The notes under the pieces are model-generated. The model saw only the letters and a program-made list of their open reading frames with translations. It was not told the origin of the DNA and searched no databases. Both the position numbers and the translations under genes were made by a program. From Vibrio salinus (GTDB taxonomy: Bacteria > Pseudomonadota > Gammaproteobacteria > Enterobacterales > Vibrionaceae), in NCBI RefSeq assembly GCF_021272385.1, contig NZ_JAJSDZ010000010.1, positions 1,364,001 through 1,428,000 of the forward strand: DNA of 64,000 nucleotides. Direction: 5' to 3'. Position 1 is the first letter of the stretch. Each line of letters starts with the position of its first letter. This document shows positions 14,941-23,680 of this stretch, one piece after another.

Positions 14941-16191
14941 CTACTGATTGCGCTTTTTCTTCTTTTTACCCGTACCGGCAGGCTTTGCACGTGGTTTCAT
15001 CGGTGCAAAGTAGGCTTCGCTTTGATCATCTTCCACTTCAAAACCCTCAATCTGCTCACGCTCAAGCCGGAACTTATTTTTCTTCTCGATCACTTTAAAG
15101 TGGTGATAGTCATCGTAATCGATAAGCGATAACCCAAGGCCGACTTCGCCCGCACGACCACTACGCCCGATTCGGTGCATATAGTCAGCAGGACTTCGTG
15201 GAAGGTCAAAGTTAATAACCACCGGTAGTTTTTCGATATCAAGACCACGAGCGGCGATATCGGTAGCTATAAGTACTTGAATCTCACCAGACTTAAACCC
15301 TTCAAGCACACGAGTACGAGCCCCCTGCCCCTTATCACCATGAAAAACCTCTGCCGTGATGCCGCGTTTTGACAGTTTTTGAGCCAAATGGTTACAGGCA
15401 TTCTTGGCATTAACAAAAATCAGAGTCTGTCTCCACTGATGCTGTTTGATGAGGTGTGCAAGTACTGCCGTCTTCTGACCTTTGTTGACACTAAACACTC
15501 GCTGTACCAACGTGCTGGCTTCCGCATTTTGTAACTGGACTTCAACGGGATCGTGCAGCAAGTCTTTAGCTAAGCTCGTAACTTTTTCAGGGAAGGTGGC
15601 AGAAAACAGCAGTGTCTGCTTCTTCTCAGGTAGTAGTGCAAGAATCTTATTGAGTTCGTCTGTAAATCCGAGGCTCAACATACGGTCGGCTTCATCGAGG
15701 ACGAGTGTCTTTACCTGGTCCAACCTGATGGCGTTGCCAGATACCAAATCAAGTAATCGGCCCGGAGTTGCGACAATGACGTCACTACCACCACGAAGAG
15801 CCTGCATTTGAGGATTCACCGATACGCCACCAAATACTGCAACCGTTTTGATCTTATCTCTAAGATGGTACGAGTAGGATTTAATGTTGTAAGCCACCTG
15901 TGATGCCAACTCACGAGTTGGAACCAAAATCAGATGAGACACGAAGTTGCCACGACGATTAGGTGTTATATCTTGCTGGTAGATCTTCTGCAAAATTGGC
16001 AATGCAAACGCGGCGGTTTTACCAGAACCGGTGTTAGCCCCACCAACAATATCCCGCCCCTCAAGTACATAAGGAATAGTATGAGATTGAATTGGAGTCG
16101 GTTGACTATATTCCAGGGATTCTAATCGCTCGACTATGGTTGGAATCAAACCAAGATCGATAAATGTCACTTGCTGTGTGTTATCTGTCAT
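14941..16191 (-). CDS. DEAD-box ATP-dependent RNA helicase
   Basis: All core motifs are present in the 416 residues: Q motif (YSQPTPIQ), I (GANTGSGKT), Ia (PTRELASQV), Ib (TPGR), II (VLDEADRML), III (SATFP), IV (TLIFVNAKNA), V (IATDIAARGLDIE) and VI (HRIGRSGRAG). The tail is short and very basic (KPRAKPAGTGKKKKKRNQ), suiting RNA binding. It resembles the RhlE-like group active in ribosome assembly and RNA turnover, but the exact paralogue is unclear. It is monocistronic on the minus strand. Confidence 0.95.
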   Translation of the reverse strand: MTDNTQQVTFIDLGLIPTIVERLESLEYSQPTPIQSHTIPYVLEGRDIVGGANTGSGKTAAFALPILQKIYQQDITPNRRGNFVSHLILVPTRELASQVAYNIKSYSYHLRDKIKTVAVFGGVSVNPQMQALRGGSDVIVATPGRLLDLVSGNAIRLDQVKTLVLDEADRMLSLGFTDELNKILALLPEKKQTLLFSATFPEKVTSLAKDLLHDPVEVQLQNAEASTLVQRVFSVNKGQKTAVLAHLIKQHQWRQTLIFVNAKNACNHLAQKLSKRGITAEVFHGDKGQGARTRVLEGFKSGEIQVLIATDIAARGLDIEKLPVVINFDLPRSPADYMHRIGRSGRAGEVGLGLSLIDYDDYHHFKVIEKKNKFRLEREQIEGFEVEDDQSEAYFAPMKPRAKPAGTGKKKKKRNQ

Positions 16192-16283
16192 TACGATGAG
16201 TGGCTCAGTGCTAAATAAAGGCCGTGTATCTTATGCTATTTGCCGCAAAGATGTTAGTTATAATGAACTAAACAAAATATTAA

Positions 16284-17522
16284 CTATTGTCGACTATTAT
16301 ACCAAGAATGTTTAGATCTTCCCGTAGCGACAGAAATTTCAGGCGCAGAGGTACTTGCAGACATGGGAAGCAGGAGTGTTACAACACTGGCAATAGTGAA
16401 AAGCAGCATTATCCATGACATCGTCCACGGCGTACCATCATAAAAAAACGCGAGTAAAAGCGTAGAGATAATACCACTCCCGTACTGTAATGAACCAATC
16501 AATGCCGATGCCGAACCGGCCAATGACGGTACCGCATCTAGGGCGGCCGTGGTTGAGTTTGCCGCAATCACACCATTCATCGAGAAAAATAAAAAGACTG
16601 TTATGACAACCGCAATGATGCCCCCAAGTTGTAACTTCACACAACATGCCAATGTCAGGGTAGCAAGCGCCGATATGATCACGGCAAATTTAAGTAATTT
16701 TTCCAGCGGAAAATGCAGAACAAGACGTCGGTTTATCAGGCTTACCCCCATAACACCAACGATATTAAGGGCAAACAGCCAGCCATAATACTGAGGCGCA
16801 ACACCAAAAAAATCGATGTAAACAAATGGAGACCCCGTCATAAAGGCATACGCAGCAACATAGAAAAACGTTAAGCATAGTGTATAGCGCATAAACAGAC
16901 GATTACGGAGCAAAGCTAAATAGTTGCGAAAAGCGCCCGGCAAAGAGGCTTTTACACGTTCCTCCTGTGGCAACGTTTCCGGTAAAGTAAATAATGAAAG
17001 AAACATGAATAAACCTATCACCACCAATAACCAGAAAACCGTGTGCCAGCTCGAGACCTTAATAATTTGCCCCCCAACTAAAGGGCCGGCAATTGGCGCA
17101 ATGGCCATAATGAAAAGTAATGTTGATAGCATTTGAGCAGAACGGATACGGGTAAATGAGTCCCGGATCATCGCTCGTGCCAGCATTGGACCGGTACAAG
17201 CTCCAAATGCCTGAAATACCCGCCAGAACACCATTTGCTGGATATCTGCCGACAATGCACATCCGGCAGAGCCGACGATAAACATAGCCATACCGATAAA
17301 CAGAGGAATACGGCGCCCCAGAGCGTCACTGACTGGTCCCCAAACCAATTGAGCCAATGCAAAGCCAATAAGAAAACCCGTGACCGTTAATTCAACATCA
17401 CCCTTTAACTCAGTTGCCATCATCGGCATAGCCGGCAGATAAATATCTGTCGACAACGACGCAAAAGCCATTAGTGTACTAAGAATCGCCAGAAATAGCG
17501 GACCATGTAATTTGTTATTCAT
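16284..17522 (-). CDS. Bcr/CflA-family MFS drug efflux transporter
   Basis: This inner-membrane carrier of about 412 residues has 12 predicted membrane segments. It opens with LHGPLFLAILSTLMAFASLSTDIYLPAMP, the Bcr/CflA hallmark. It has the MFS motif A loop GPVSDALGRRIPLFIG and motif C region IMAIAPIAGPLVGG. It should be a proton-drug antiporter. I prefer ATG 17522; a TTG six codons upstream is also in frame. The gene diverges from an XRE-type regulator at 17724, which probably controls it. Confidence 0.92.
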   Translation of the reverse strand: MNNKLHGPLFLAILSTLMAFASLSTDIYLPAMPMMATELKGDVELTVTGFLIGFALAQLVWGPVSDALGRRIPLFIGMAMFIVGSAGCALSADIQQMVFWRVFQAFGACTGPMLARAMIRDSFTRIRSAQMLSTLLFIMAIAPIAGPLVGGQIIKVSSWHTVFWLLVVIGLFMFLSLFTLPETLPQEERVKASLPGAFRNYLALLRNRLFMRYTLCLTFFYVAAYAFMTGSPFVYIDFFGVAPQYYGWLFALNIVGVMGVSLINRRLVLHFPLEKLLKFAVIISALATLTLACCVKLQLGGIIAVVITVFLFFSMNGVIAANSTTAALDAVPSLAGSASALIGSLQYGSGIISTLLLAFFYDGTPWTMSWIMLLFTIASVVTLLLPMSASTSAPEISVATGRSKHSWYNSRQ

Positions 17523-17723
17523 AACCCTGTTTAACCTCAACTCATATGACTGATTTCATTTCTGAAAAAAGTACTAATACGTCGTTACCGGTACTTAGCT
17601 GTGTGCAGGATAACTGAGTACTTCTATATCAACGACTTAAATAAACATAGACATTATGAGTGGTGTTCAATATTGTACAAGGAAGCGGTTATATACGTAT
17701 AAATTGTATAGGGTAACGAATTA

Positions 17724-18575
17724 ATGCATTGTGATAATCTAAAGCTATTGGGTGATTTTTTACGCGCAAAAAGAGAACGTATACAACCTGAAATGATTGG
17801 GTTACCAAGACTCAAGAGGACCCGTTCAAAAGGATTAAGGAGAGATGACGTCGCGTATCATTCGGGCATCAGTACCATTTGGTATAGTAAAATTGAACGC
17901 GGACAAGTCTCAGGGATTTCGACTCAGGTTCTTGCCGATATTGCTGAAACGCTTCAGCTAACCAAATCCGAATATAACTACATCTGCAATTTGGCTTCTT
18001 CCATTCCGGAAATCACCGTTAATTCTCCTCGTAATAAAATTTCCGACCATACCTTTCAACTGCTGTCACAAATCAATCCACTCCCGGCATTACTACAGAA
18101 TGACTATCTGGATATCATCGCCTGTAATGAATCGTTTAGCCTCATGATCGGTTTTCCTATGGAAACTCTCCCCCCGGACGAAAGAAATTATCTTCATTTA
18201 ACGATTATGAATCCGGACTGGCAACAATTCCTGCTCATTGACAATGAAGATAAACTGAAAATACAGATATCCCGGATGGCCGGTTTTCTCAGAAATACAT
18301 TAGCAAGTCGTTCAAATGATAAAATTCTGAAACAAAAGATCGACAGTTTTGTCGAATTATCCCCTACGTTTAAGCAAGCCTGGCAAAACAATTCGGTTCT
18401 GCAACCGGAGGAAATTTCGTACATACATAAACACGCGTCATTAGGGAAAATAACATTAGACAAACAGATATGGTGGAACGTGAATGGGGATTCGAACAGC
18501 CGGTTAAATATTTATCATCCTCAGAATGAAACGGATAAACAACGGTTATCTGATGTACTAAAAACTCTCGTTTAA
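17724..18575 (+). CDS. XRE-type regulator with MmyB-like ligand-binding domain
   Basis: The 283-residue protein has an N-terminal helix-turn-helix (LGDFLRAKRERIQPE..., RTRSKGLRRDDVAYHSGIS, WYSKIERGQ) of the class with TxGLRRxxVA. A C-terminal region of about 170 residues (INPLPALLQNDYLDIIACN...) corresponds to the MmyB-like PAS-type ligand domain. Family members repress or activate nearby oxidoreductase or efflux genes. It diverges from the Bcr/CflA pump, the likely target. Confidence 0.88.
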   Translation: MHCDNLKLLGDFLRAKRERIQPEMIGLPRLKRTRSKGLRRDDVAYHSGISTIWYSKIERGQVSGISTQVLADIAETLQLTKSEYNYICNLASSIPEITVNSPRNKISDHTFQLLSQINPLPALLQNDYLDIIACNESFSLMIGFPMETLPPDERNYLHLTIMNPDWQQFLLIDNEDKLKIQISRMAGFLRNTLASRSNDKILKQKIDSFVELSPTFKQAWQNNSVLQPEEISYIHKHASLGKITLDKQIWWNVNGDSNSRLNIYHPQNETDKQRLSDVLKTLV

Positions 18576-18583
18576 TATTATCA

Positions 18584-18613
18584 AAGAAGACGACCCAGCT
18601 GGCTCGTCTTCTT
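18584..18613. terminator. Bidirectional terminator between convergent genes
   Basis: AAGAAGACGA (18584-18593) pairs with TCGTCTTCTT (18604-18613), with an inner CCAG/CTGG pairing. It lies between the XRE gene and the TonB receptor gene, whose ends face each other. Confidence 0.75.
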
Positions 18614-18639
18614 GCTTATGAAAATGAAACAGAGTCAAT

Positions 18640-20718
18640 TCAGAAATTCCAACTAACGCTGGCGACAGCATTAAGTGGCGCAGCATAGTATGATTGCCCC
18701 CAACGTGTACTGGTAAGGTATTTTTTATCTGTTACATTATTGATATTCAAAGATGCCTTAATATCATCGGTAATATCATAACTGGTCATCACACCAACCA
18801 CACCATAAGCACCTTGTCGTAGATAATCATTTGTTGAACTATATACTCCATCCTGCCAATGGTATGTCGCCCCGACTTTCCATTCTGGTATTGCATCAAA
18901 TCGGTATGTTCCGGACACTTTAACCAGATTTCTCGGAGTATAAGTCAGAGCCCGGGAACCATCCGGATCTTCAGCATCGGTATAAGTATAACCGGCCTGA
19001 ACCTGAAGTCCTTTAATCACTTCCCCTGCGACTTCCGCTTCTACACCTTTGCTGGTAATACCATCTTCTCCGGTATAATAAGTCGTACCACCATTTGTAC
19101 CAGCAACGGCGGCAACATTATCCTGACTGGCTCTGAACAATGCCAGAGATGCATAAGCCTTATCGTTAGCAAAATTCGATTTCGCACCAATTTCGATACT
19201 ATTTCCCTGAATGGGATCAAGAACCTGTCCGCTTTCGTCGAATTTATTTTGCGGTTCATATACTTTTGAATAGCTGGTATACAGCATGACATCATTAACA
19301 ACTTCATAAGTGATACCACCGTAAGGGACAAACTGATAATCAAAATCAGACGATTTATTGGTACCATATGCAAGTCCGGCGATACTGGCCGCCGTCATCC
19401 GGCCACCGATTAACATAGAAAGCTTATCGGTAATGCTTAATCTTGTAGCGGCAAAAGCCCCCCTCTGATACTGGTCATAGTTACTACCGTCAAATGATTG
19501 ATTCAATGCCGGCTCTGAATAGCTCCCACTTAGCACTTCACTCAGTGAAATCGAATCAAAGGTCGGGCCATAGCCTGACAAATCCCAGACAGCAGAATGA
19601 AACCACTGATATCCAAATGTGGCTTCATGTTGACGACCGAGCAATTCATAATTTCCTGATAGTTGGACATCAAACAAGGTTTGATCAACATCATTGTCAT
19701 ACGCAGATGAATAAGCCCTTAATCCGGAACTTTCGTAGATATACAGCAGCTTACTATCGCCCTTAATTTTGGTGTAATTCAAGCGTGTTTTAGCTGTCCA
19801 GCCATTTGAGAAATGGTGTTCAAGTTCGGCAAACGCATTTTTATTATGAGTATTCCAGTATGCCCAATCCGCAGAGGTACTGGCGGAAACATCAAAGCCC
19901 GAACGATCTTCACTAAAAGGTAAGGCTCCCCACATAGGGCTTTTCGCTTTATTTGTCGCATCCGAATAACCGACAGTGACAGTCGAACGGTCAGTTATAT
20001 CCCAGTCAACGATGCCATAAAAAACATACTTTTCTTTTCCATACCGATCAAGATAGGAATTTTTATCCCCATATACTCCAACCATTCTGCCCCGGACCGT
20101 CCCCTCATCATTCAAGGCCCCGGATATATCACCTTCGACCCGACGCTTATCCCAGGAACCAACCGTTCCTTTTAACTTCCCCTGAAAATCCCGGGTTGGC
20201 CGCTTTCGGACTAAATTGACCGTAGCGGATGGCATTCCGGACGCGGAAGTCAGCCCATTGGCACCACGAACAACTTCTACCCGATCATAAATCGCTGTAT
20301 CAACATCACCTAACTGAAGCCCCCACACTGAAGGAATTCCGGTTCCGTCCAACTGAAAGTTGGTAATATCAAAACCTCGTGCACTGTAATAAGTCCGGTC
20401 GGTTTCTACCCGTTCAACATTCACCCCCGTAGCCATATCAAGTGCATCTTTAAGATCTTCAACGGCAAAGTCATCCATTTGTTCACTGGAAATAACCGTT
20501 AATCCCTGAGGCGTTTCCAATGCATTTAACGATAATCCGGTAGCTGATGATGTTTCTTCAGGCTTATACGAAGAATTCATTTCCGTTTTACTGGCAGTCA
20601 CTTCAATCACATCATCCACGGAATTCTGATCCGTTTCTGAATGAGCAACTGAAGAAAATGAACTCCCGGCTAATCCCATCAAAACAGCCATATTGAGAGG
20701 CTTGAGACGAATAAACAT
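18640..20718 (-). CDS. TonB-dependent siderophore receptor (FhuE/FpvA-like)
   Basis: This 692-residue outer-membrane receptor has a signal peptide (to about SSVAHS), a TonB box-like DDVIEVTA and a plug domain (ETPQGLTVISSEQMDDF...VNLVRKRP). A 22-strand barrel ends in ASVSWNF, with terminal Phe as in outer-membrane proteins. The plug motif DRVEVVRGANGLTSASGMPSATVN groups it with FhuE/FpvA-type hydroxamate receptors. AAGGAG precedes the ATG by six bases. A Fur-box-like sequence lies upstream, and fhuD, fhuF, fhuC and fhuB homologues follow. It should import a ferric hydroxamate such as coprogen, ferrioxamine or a relative. Confidence 0.93.
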   Translation of the reverse strand: MFIRLKPLNMAVLMGLAGSSFSSVAHSETDQNSVDDVIEVTASKTEMNSSYKPEETSSATGLSLNALETPQGLTVISSEQMDDFAVEDLKDALDMATGVNVERVETDRTYYSARGFDITNFQLDGTGIPSVWGLQLGDVDTAIYDRVEVVRGANGLTSASGMPSATVNLVRKRPTRDFQGKLKGTVGSWDKRRVEGDISGALNDEGTVRGRMVGVYGDKNSYLDRYGKEKYVFYGIVDWDITDRSTVTVGYSDATNKAKSPMWGALPFSEDRSGFDVSASTSADWAYWNTHNKNAFAELEHHFSNGWTAKTRLNYTKIKGDSKLLYIYESSGLRAYSSAYDNDVDQTLFDVQLSGNYELLGRQHEATFGYQWFHSAVWDLSGYGPTFDSISLSEVLSGSYSEPALNQSFDGSNYDQYQRGAFAATRLSITDKLSMLIGGRMTAASIAGLAYGTNKSSDFDYQFVPYGGITYEVVNDVMLYTSYSKVYEPQNKFDESGQVLDPIQGNSIEIGAKSNFANDKAYASLALFRASQDNVAAVAGTNGGTTYYTGEDGITSKGVEAEVAGEVIKGLQVQAGYTYTDAEDPDGSRALTYTPRNLVKVSGTYRFDAIPEWKVGATYHWQDGVYSSTNDYLRQGAYGVVGVMTSYDITDDIKASLNINNVTDKKYLTSTRWGQSYYAAPLNAVASVSWNF

Positions 20719-20794
20719 AACTAACTCCTTTCACTAAAAACCTGCCGTCAGATAATTAAAATATGAAGAGATAACAGCAGAATTTTGGATCGTA

Positions 20795-20813
20795 AATGAT
20801 AATACTTATCGTT
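20795..20813. promoter_or_regulatory. Fur box upstream of the TonB receptor gene
   Basis: AATGATAATACTTATCGTT contains TGATAAT-A-CTTATCG, seven of seven plus five of seven matches to the 7-1-7 Fur model. It lies about 80 bases before the receptor ATG, where iron-Fur would block the promoter. Confidence 0.65.
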
Positions 20814-20902
20814 ACAATTATTATTTACAATATGGTCAGCTATAATGCATTTTGAATTGAATTTATCTATCTGGAACGGATTAAGCTTCTGTCCTTTAAT
20901 TA

Positions 20903-21811
20903 CTAATACGAGATATTCAGGAGTGAATGAGTAATTGCCTTAGCAATATACTCAATTGAGATGGAACCACCGTATGTCCATACCGGGCCAACCGGACCGA
21001 CATGATGCTTTTGAACAAACGGTAAGTAACGCCATAATGGCATTGATTTTAATTTCGCCTCATATTGGAACGGTTCCACATAGAGAACTATCCCATTATT
21101 TATCTTAGATAAATCAGTAATTGGCCGCTGCACTTGCCCCCATTGGGATGGCTGAATATCAAGCGCTGACTTTATTCCCAATTTTTTCAGTGCCGCCTCA
21201 ACCGTTGAGTTTTTCCCGTAAACTCTGACATGTGACTCACTTGCAAAGCGAATTAATGTTGTTTCCGGGATATGAGAACCAAACTTTTTGTGTAACTGAT
21301 CAGAAAGCTGCTTAATCTTTTTTTCTCGTCGGTCAAGTCGCTCTATAGCTTGTTGTTCTTTACCTAACGCCCGGGCTAACTCAATAAAGGAAGCATCTAT
21401 TGCCTGTATGTTATTATGATCCTTTCTGAAATTATCAAAATACAGAACAGGCGCAATACTCTGTAACTGAGAAAGAAGTTGCTTCTGGCCTGAGCCGATA
21501 ATAATTAAGTCTGGTTTTAAATGATAAAGCACTTCCAGATTAGGCTCGCTACGGCTACCAACATCCTGACTCTGCGGCAACTGAGGATGAACAACCCATT
21601 CTTGATAACCATTGATATCTGCAATGCCGAGAGGAACAACCCCCAACTCGATCACTTCTTCAGTCGCCCCCCAATTTAATGTGACCACTTTTTGTGCCGG
21701 CGCAACAAATTTATGTTGGCCCAGACTATCATTCACAGTGAATGCCCAACCAGAACATACATAAAATGTCAGAGACAAAATGATACCGGTTTTCAACATA
21801 ATTCTTTTCAT
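20903..21811 (-). CDS. fhuD: Periplasmic ferric-siderophore binding protein (FhuD-like)
   Basis: This 302-residue class III binding protein has a signal peptide (MKRIMLKTGIILSLTFYVCSG, cleavage near GWA). The family pattern follows: KVVTLNWGATEEVIELGVVPLGIADING, DVGSRSEPNLEVLYHLKPDLIIIG and the long backbone helix. It ends with WTYGGSISIEYIAKAI. It would pass the siderophore from the TonB receptor to FhuBC. It lies downstream of fhuF on the same strand (78-base gap) and upstream of the receptor gene. Confidence 0.88.
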   Translation of the reverse strand: MKRIMLKTGIILSLTFYVCSGWAFTVNDSLGQHKFVAPAQKVVTLNWGATEEVIELGVVPLGIADINGYQEWVVHPQLPQSQDVGSRSEPNLEVLYHLKPDLIIIGSGQKQLLSQLQSIAPVLYFDNFRKDHNNIQAIDASFIELARALGKEQQAIERLDRREKKIKQLSDQLHKKFGSHIPETTLIRFASESHVRVYGKNSTVEAALKKLGIKSALDIQPSQWGQVQRPITDLSKINNGIVLYVEPFQYEAKLKSMPLWRYLPFVQKHHVGPVGPVWTYGGSISIEYIAKAITHSLLNISY

Positions 21812-21889
21812 ATCATACTCAATGTTTGGTTAATAACTTCCAATACTCATATTTACTGAGCTCCGCCGGTTGTAACATCAGACACTTTT

Positions 21890-22633
21890 TTAACTGCTGT
21901 GCCGTATACCCTTCCTTTGCCTCGGGCAAGTCGCACATAATGCCCCATTTTTCGTCCGAAAATGCAGGCAGCAGCCCTTTCTTTTTAGTCCAAGCGCCTT
22001 TTCACCATTTTCAGAAACAACCATCATAAAGCCACTTTGGTTACTCATTCCGGTGGCATTCAGCCAGCATTTTCCCAATGAGGACAACTGCTGATTATCC
22101 ACATTAATTAACGACCCCCTCAACGAGAGTAATGTCGATAATAATCTGTCAGCAGCTAACCTTCGGGCCTCTTGTACCCTAATAGGGAAAAGCTGACAAA
22201 CCTCACTAAGATAGTTATCCAGACAGCGTTTAAGCTGATGACCATTTATCTCAATAAGAGAGAACAAATCAGACTGAGAACAATCATTCAGAGAACCAAC
22301 ATCTAATGAATATCCACAAACGAAACTTCCTCGCATTCTCTGAGCAATTTGATCATGTTTAAGCTGCATTTTAAAAGCATGAGCAGCAAAGAGAGAAAGA
22401 AGGATTGGCTGCCAGGTTATCATTCCCCAGGTCCTGACTTGATGATACGCCCCACCGGCTTCAGGGTATTGTTCTTTAACCGATTGATATAAAGAGAGAA
22501 TGAGATCCAGATTATTCTTCGTCAAACATAGTTCACTAACAGCAGGGGCTTTCACAACCCCTTCCATTTCCGGGACATACTGCTTAATCAGAGAAATAAA
22601 CTGCGATTCAGGGGAATCGGATTTTTGAAACAT
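21890..22633 (-). CDS. fhuF: FhuF-like siderophore-iron reductase, 2Fe-2S
   Basis: This 247-residue cytoplasmic protein ends with the diagnostic FhuF cluster motif C-C-x10-C-x2-C (GCCLHFRTKNGALCATCP). The central GGAYHQVRTWGMITWQPILLSLFAAH and SLRGSLINVD fit the ferric-siderophore reductase family. It releases Fe(II) from imported ferric hydroxamates. It diverges from fhuC, and Fur-box-like sites lie between them. Confidence 0.88.
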   Translation of the reverse strand: MFQKSDSPESQFISLIKQYVPEMEGVVKAPAVSELCLTKNNLDLILSLYQSVKEQYPEAGGAYHQVRTWGMITWQPILLSLFAAHAFKMQLKHDQIAQRMRGSFVCGYSLDVGSLNDCSQSDLFSLIEINGHQLKRCLDNYLSEVCQLFPIRVQEARRLAADRLLSTLLSLRGSLINVDNQQLSSLGKCWLNATGMSNQSGFMMVVSENGEKALGLKRKGCCLHFRTKNGALCATCPRQRKGIRHSS

Positions 22634-22677
22634 AAGAGAACTTTACACGCAGACATTAATTCACCATACACAAAGTT

Positions 22678-22696
22678 AATGATAATAGCAATAATT
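22678..22696. promoter_or_regulatory. Weak Fur-box-like site near fhuF
   Basis: AATGATAATAGCAATAATT has a good left half (TGATAAT) and a degenerate right half. It lies about 45 bases before the fhuF start, so it could serve the fhuF promoter. Confidence 0.4.
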
Positions 22697-22776
22697 CGTA
22701 TTTTTATTAAAATGGGGTATTTAGGTGTAATTAAATCTGTTCATTAGATGATTTATCAGTAAAATACTCAATAAAC

Positions 22777-22795
22777 GATAATGGAAACCATTATC
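22777..22795. promoter_or_regulatory. Perfect palindromic Fur box before fhuC
   Basis: GATAATGGAAACCATTATC is an exact inverted repeat (8-3-8) and matches the 19-bp Fur consensus closely. It lies 32 bases before the fhuC ATG, overlapping the probable promoter. Confidence 0.8.
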
Positions 22796-22826
22796 ATTAA
22801 TATATAGATAAAAATTGAGGATCAGC

Positions 22827-23612
22827 ATGTTCTCGCTCAGCAATATTAAAGTAATCCGTAATAGCAGAACTATTCTGTCTGTCGATCAACTCAATATTCC
22901 CACTGACAAACTCACTGTCATTCTGGGTCATAACGGCTCGGGGAAATCGACACTGGTCAATCTCTTATCAGGGCTGACCCAACCAGACAATGGAGAGATA
23001 TATCTGGATGGTAAACCTATTAAATCGTTTACTACGAAAACACTTGCTAAATCCATTGCCTACTTACCTCAAAAACTACCAAACAGTGCTGGTTTAACTG
23101 TTCGTGAACTGGTTCGTTTAGGCCGCTTTCCATGGCGGGGACTGCTTGGCCGATGGAACAAAAATGATGAAAACGTAATAGCACAGGCCATAAATCAGGC
23201 CGGAATAAATGGTTTTTCTGACACTCTTGCTGATGAACTTTCAGGAGGAGAAAGGCAACGGGCATGGATTGCTATGCTACTTGCTCAGCAATCACCAATA
23301 TTAATCTTAGACGAGCCGACATCAGCTCTGGACATCCACCATCAATTTCAGTTAATGACATTACTGACAAAACTAAACCACGACCAGCAACGTGGCATTA
23401 TCGTCATTTTGCACGATCTGAATCTGACTCTTAGATTCGCTTCTCATGTCATCGCTTTAAAGCAGGGTACCATTGCATTTAATGGTTCCATAAAATCTCT
23501 TGCAAACGAAAAAAGGCTATCCAGTCTTTATCAGACACCAATAACTCTGATACCCCATCCCTCTCCTCAAAAGAATTCGGAAATAAATAAAGTGGCAGTG
23601 GTGTGCGCTTAA
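22827..23612 (+). CDS. fhuC: Iron-siderophore ABC transporter ATP-binding protein (FhuC-like)
   Basis: This 261-residue ABC ATPase has Walker A GHNGSGKST, Q-loop region IAYLPQKLPNSAGLTVRELVRLGR, signature LSGGERQR, Walker B ILILDEPTSALD and the His switch (ILHDLN). VRLGRFPWRG is typical of FhuC/FecE-type ATPases. I set the start at ATG 22827, six bases after GAGG; an upstream TTG is in frame. It energises FhuB, encoded next. Confidence 0.92.
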   Translation: MFSLSNIKVIRNSRTILSVDQLNIPTDKLTVILGHNGSGKSTLVNLLSGLTQPDNGEIYLDGKPIKSFTTKTLAKSIAYLPQKLPNSAGLTVRELVRLGRFPWRGLLGRWNKNDENVIAQAINQAGINGFSDTLADELSGGERQRAWIAMLLAQQSPILILDEPTSALDIHHQFQLMTLLTKLNHDQQRGIIVILHDLNLTLRFASHVIALKQGTIAFNGSIKSLANEKRLSSLYQTPITLIPHPSPQKNSEINKVAVVCA

Positions 23613-23680
23613 TCGCTTCATCTCATCCCGGATAACCGGGCCATCACCAGACTGACAATAAATAATATGGCTTTTGCATC

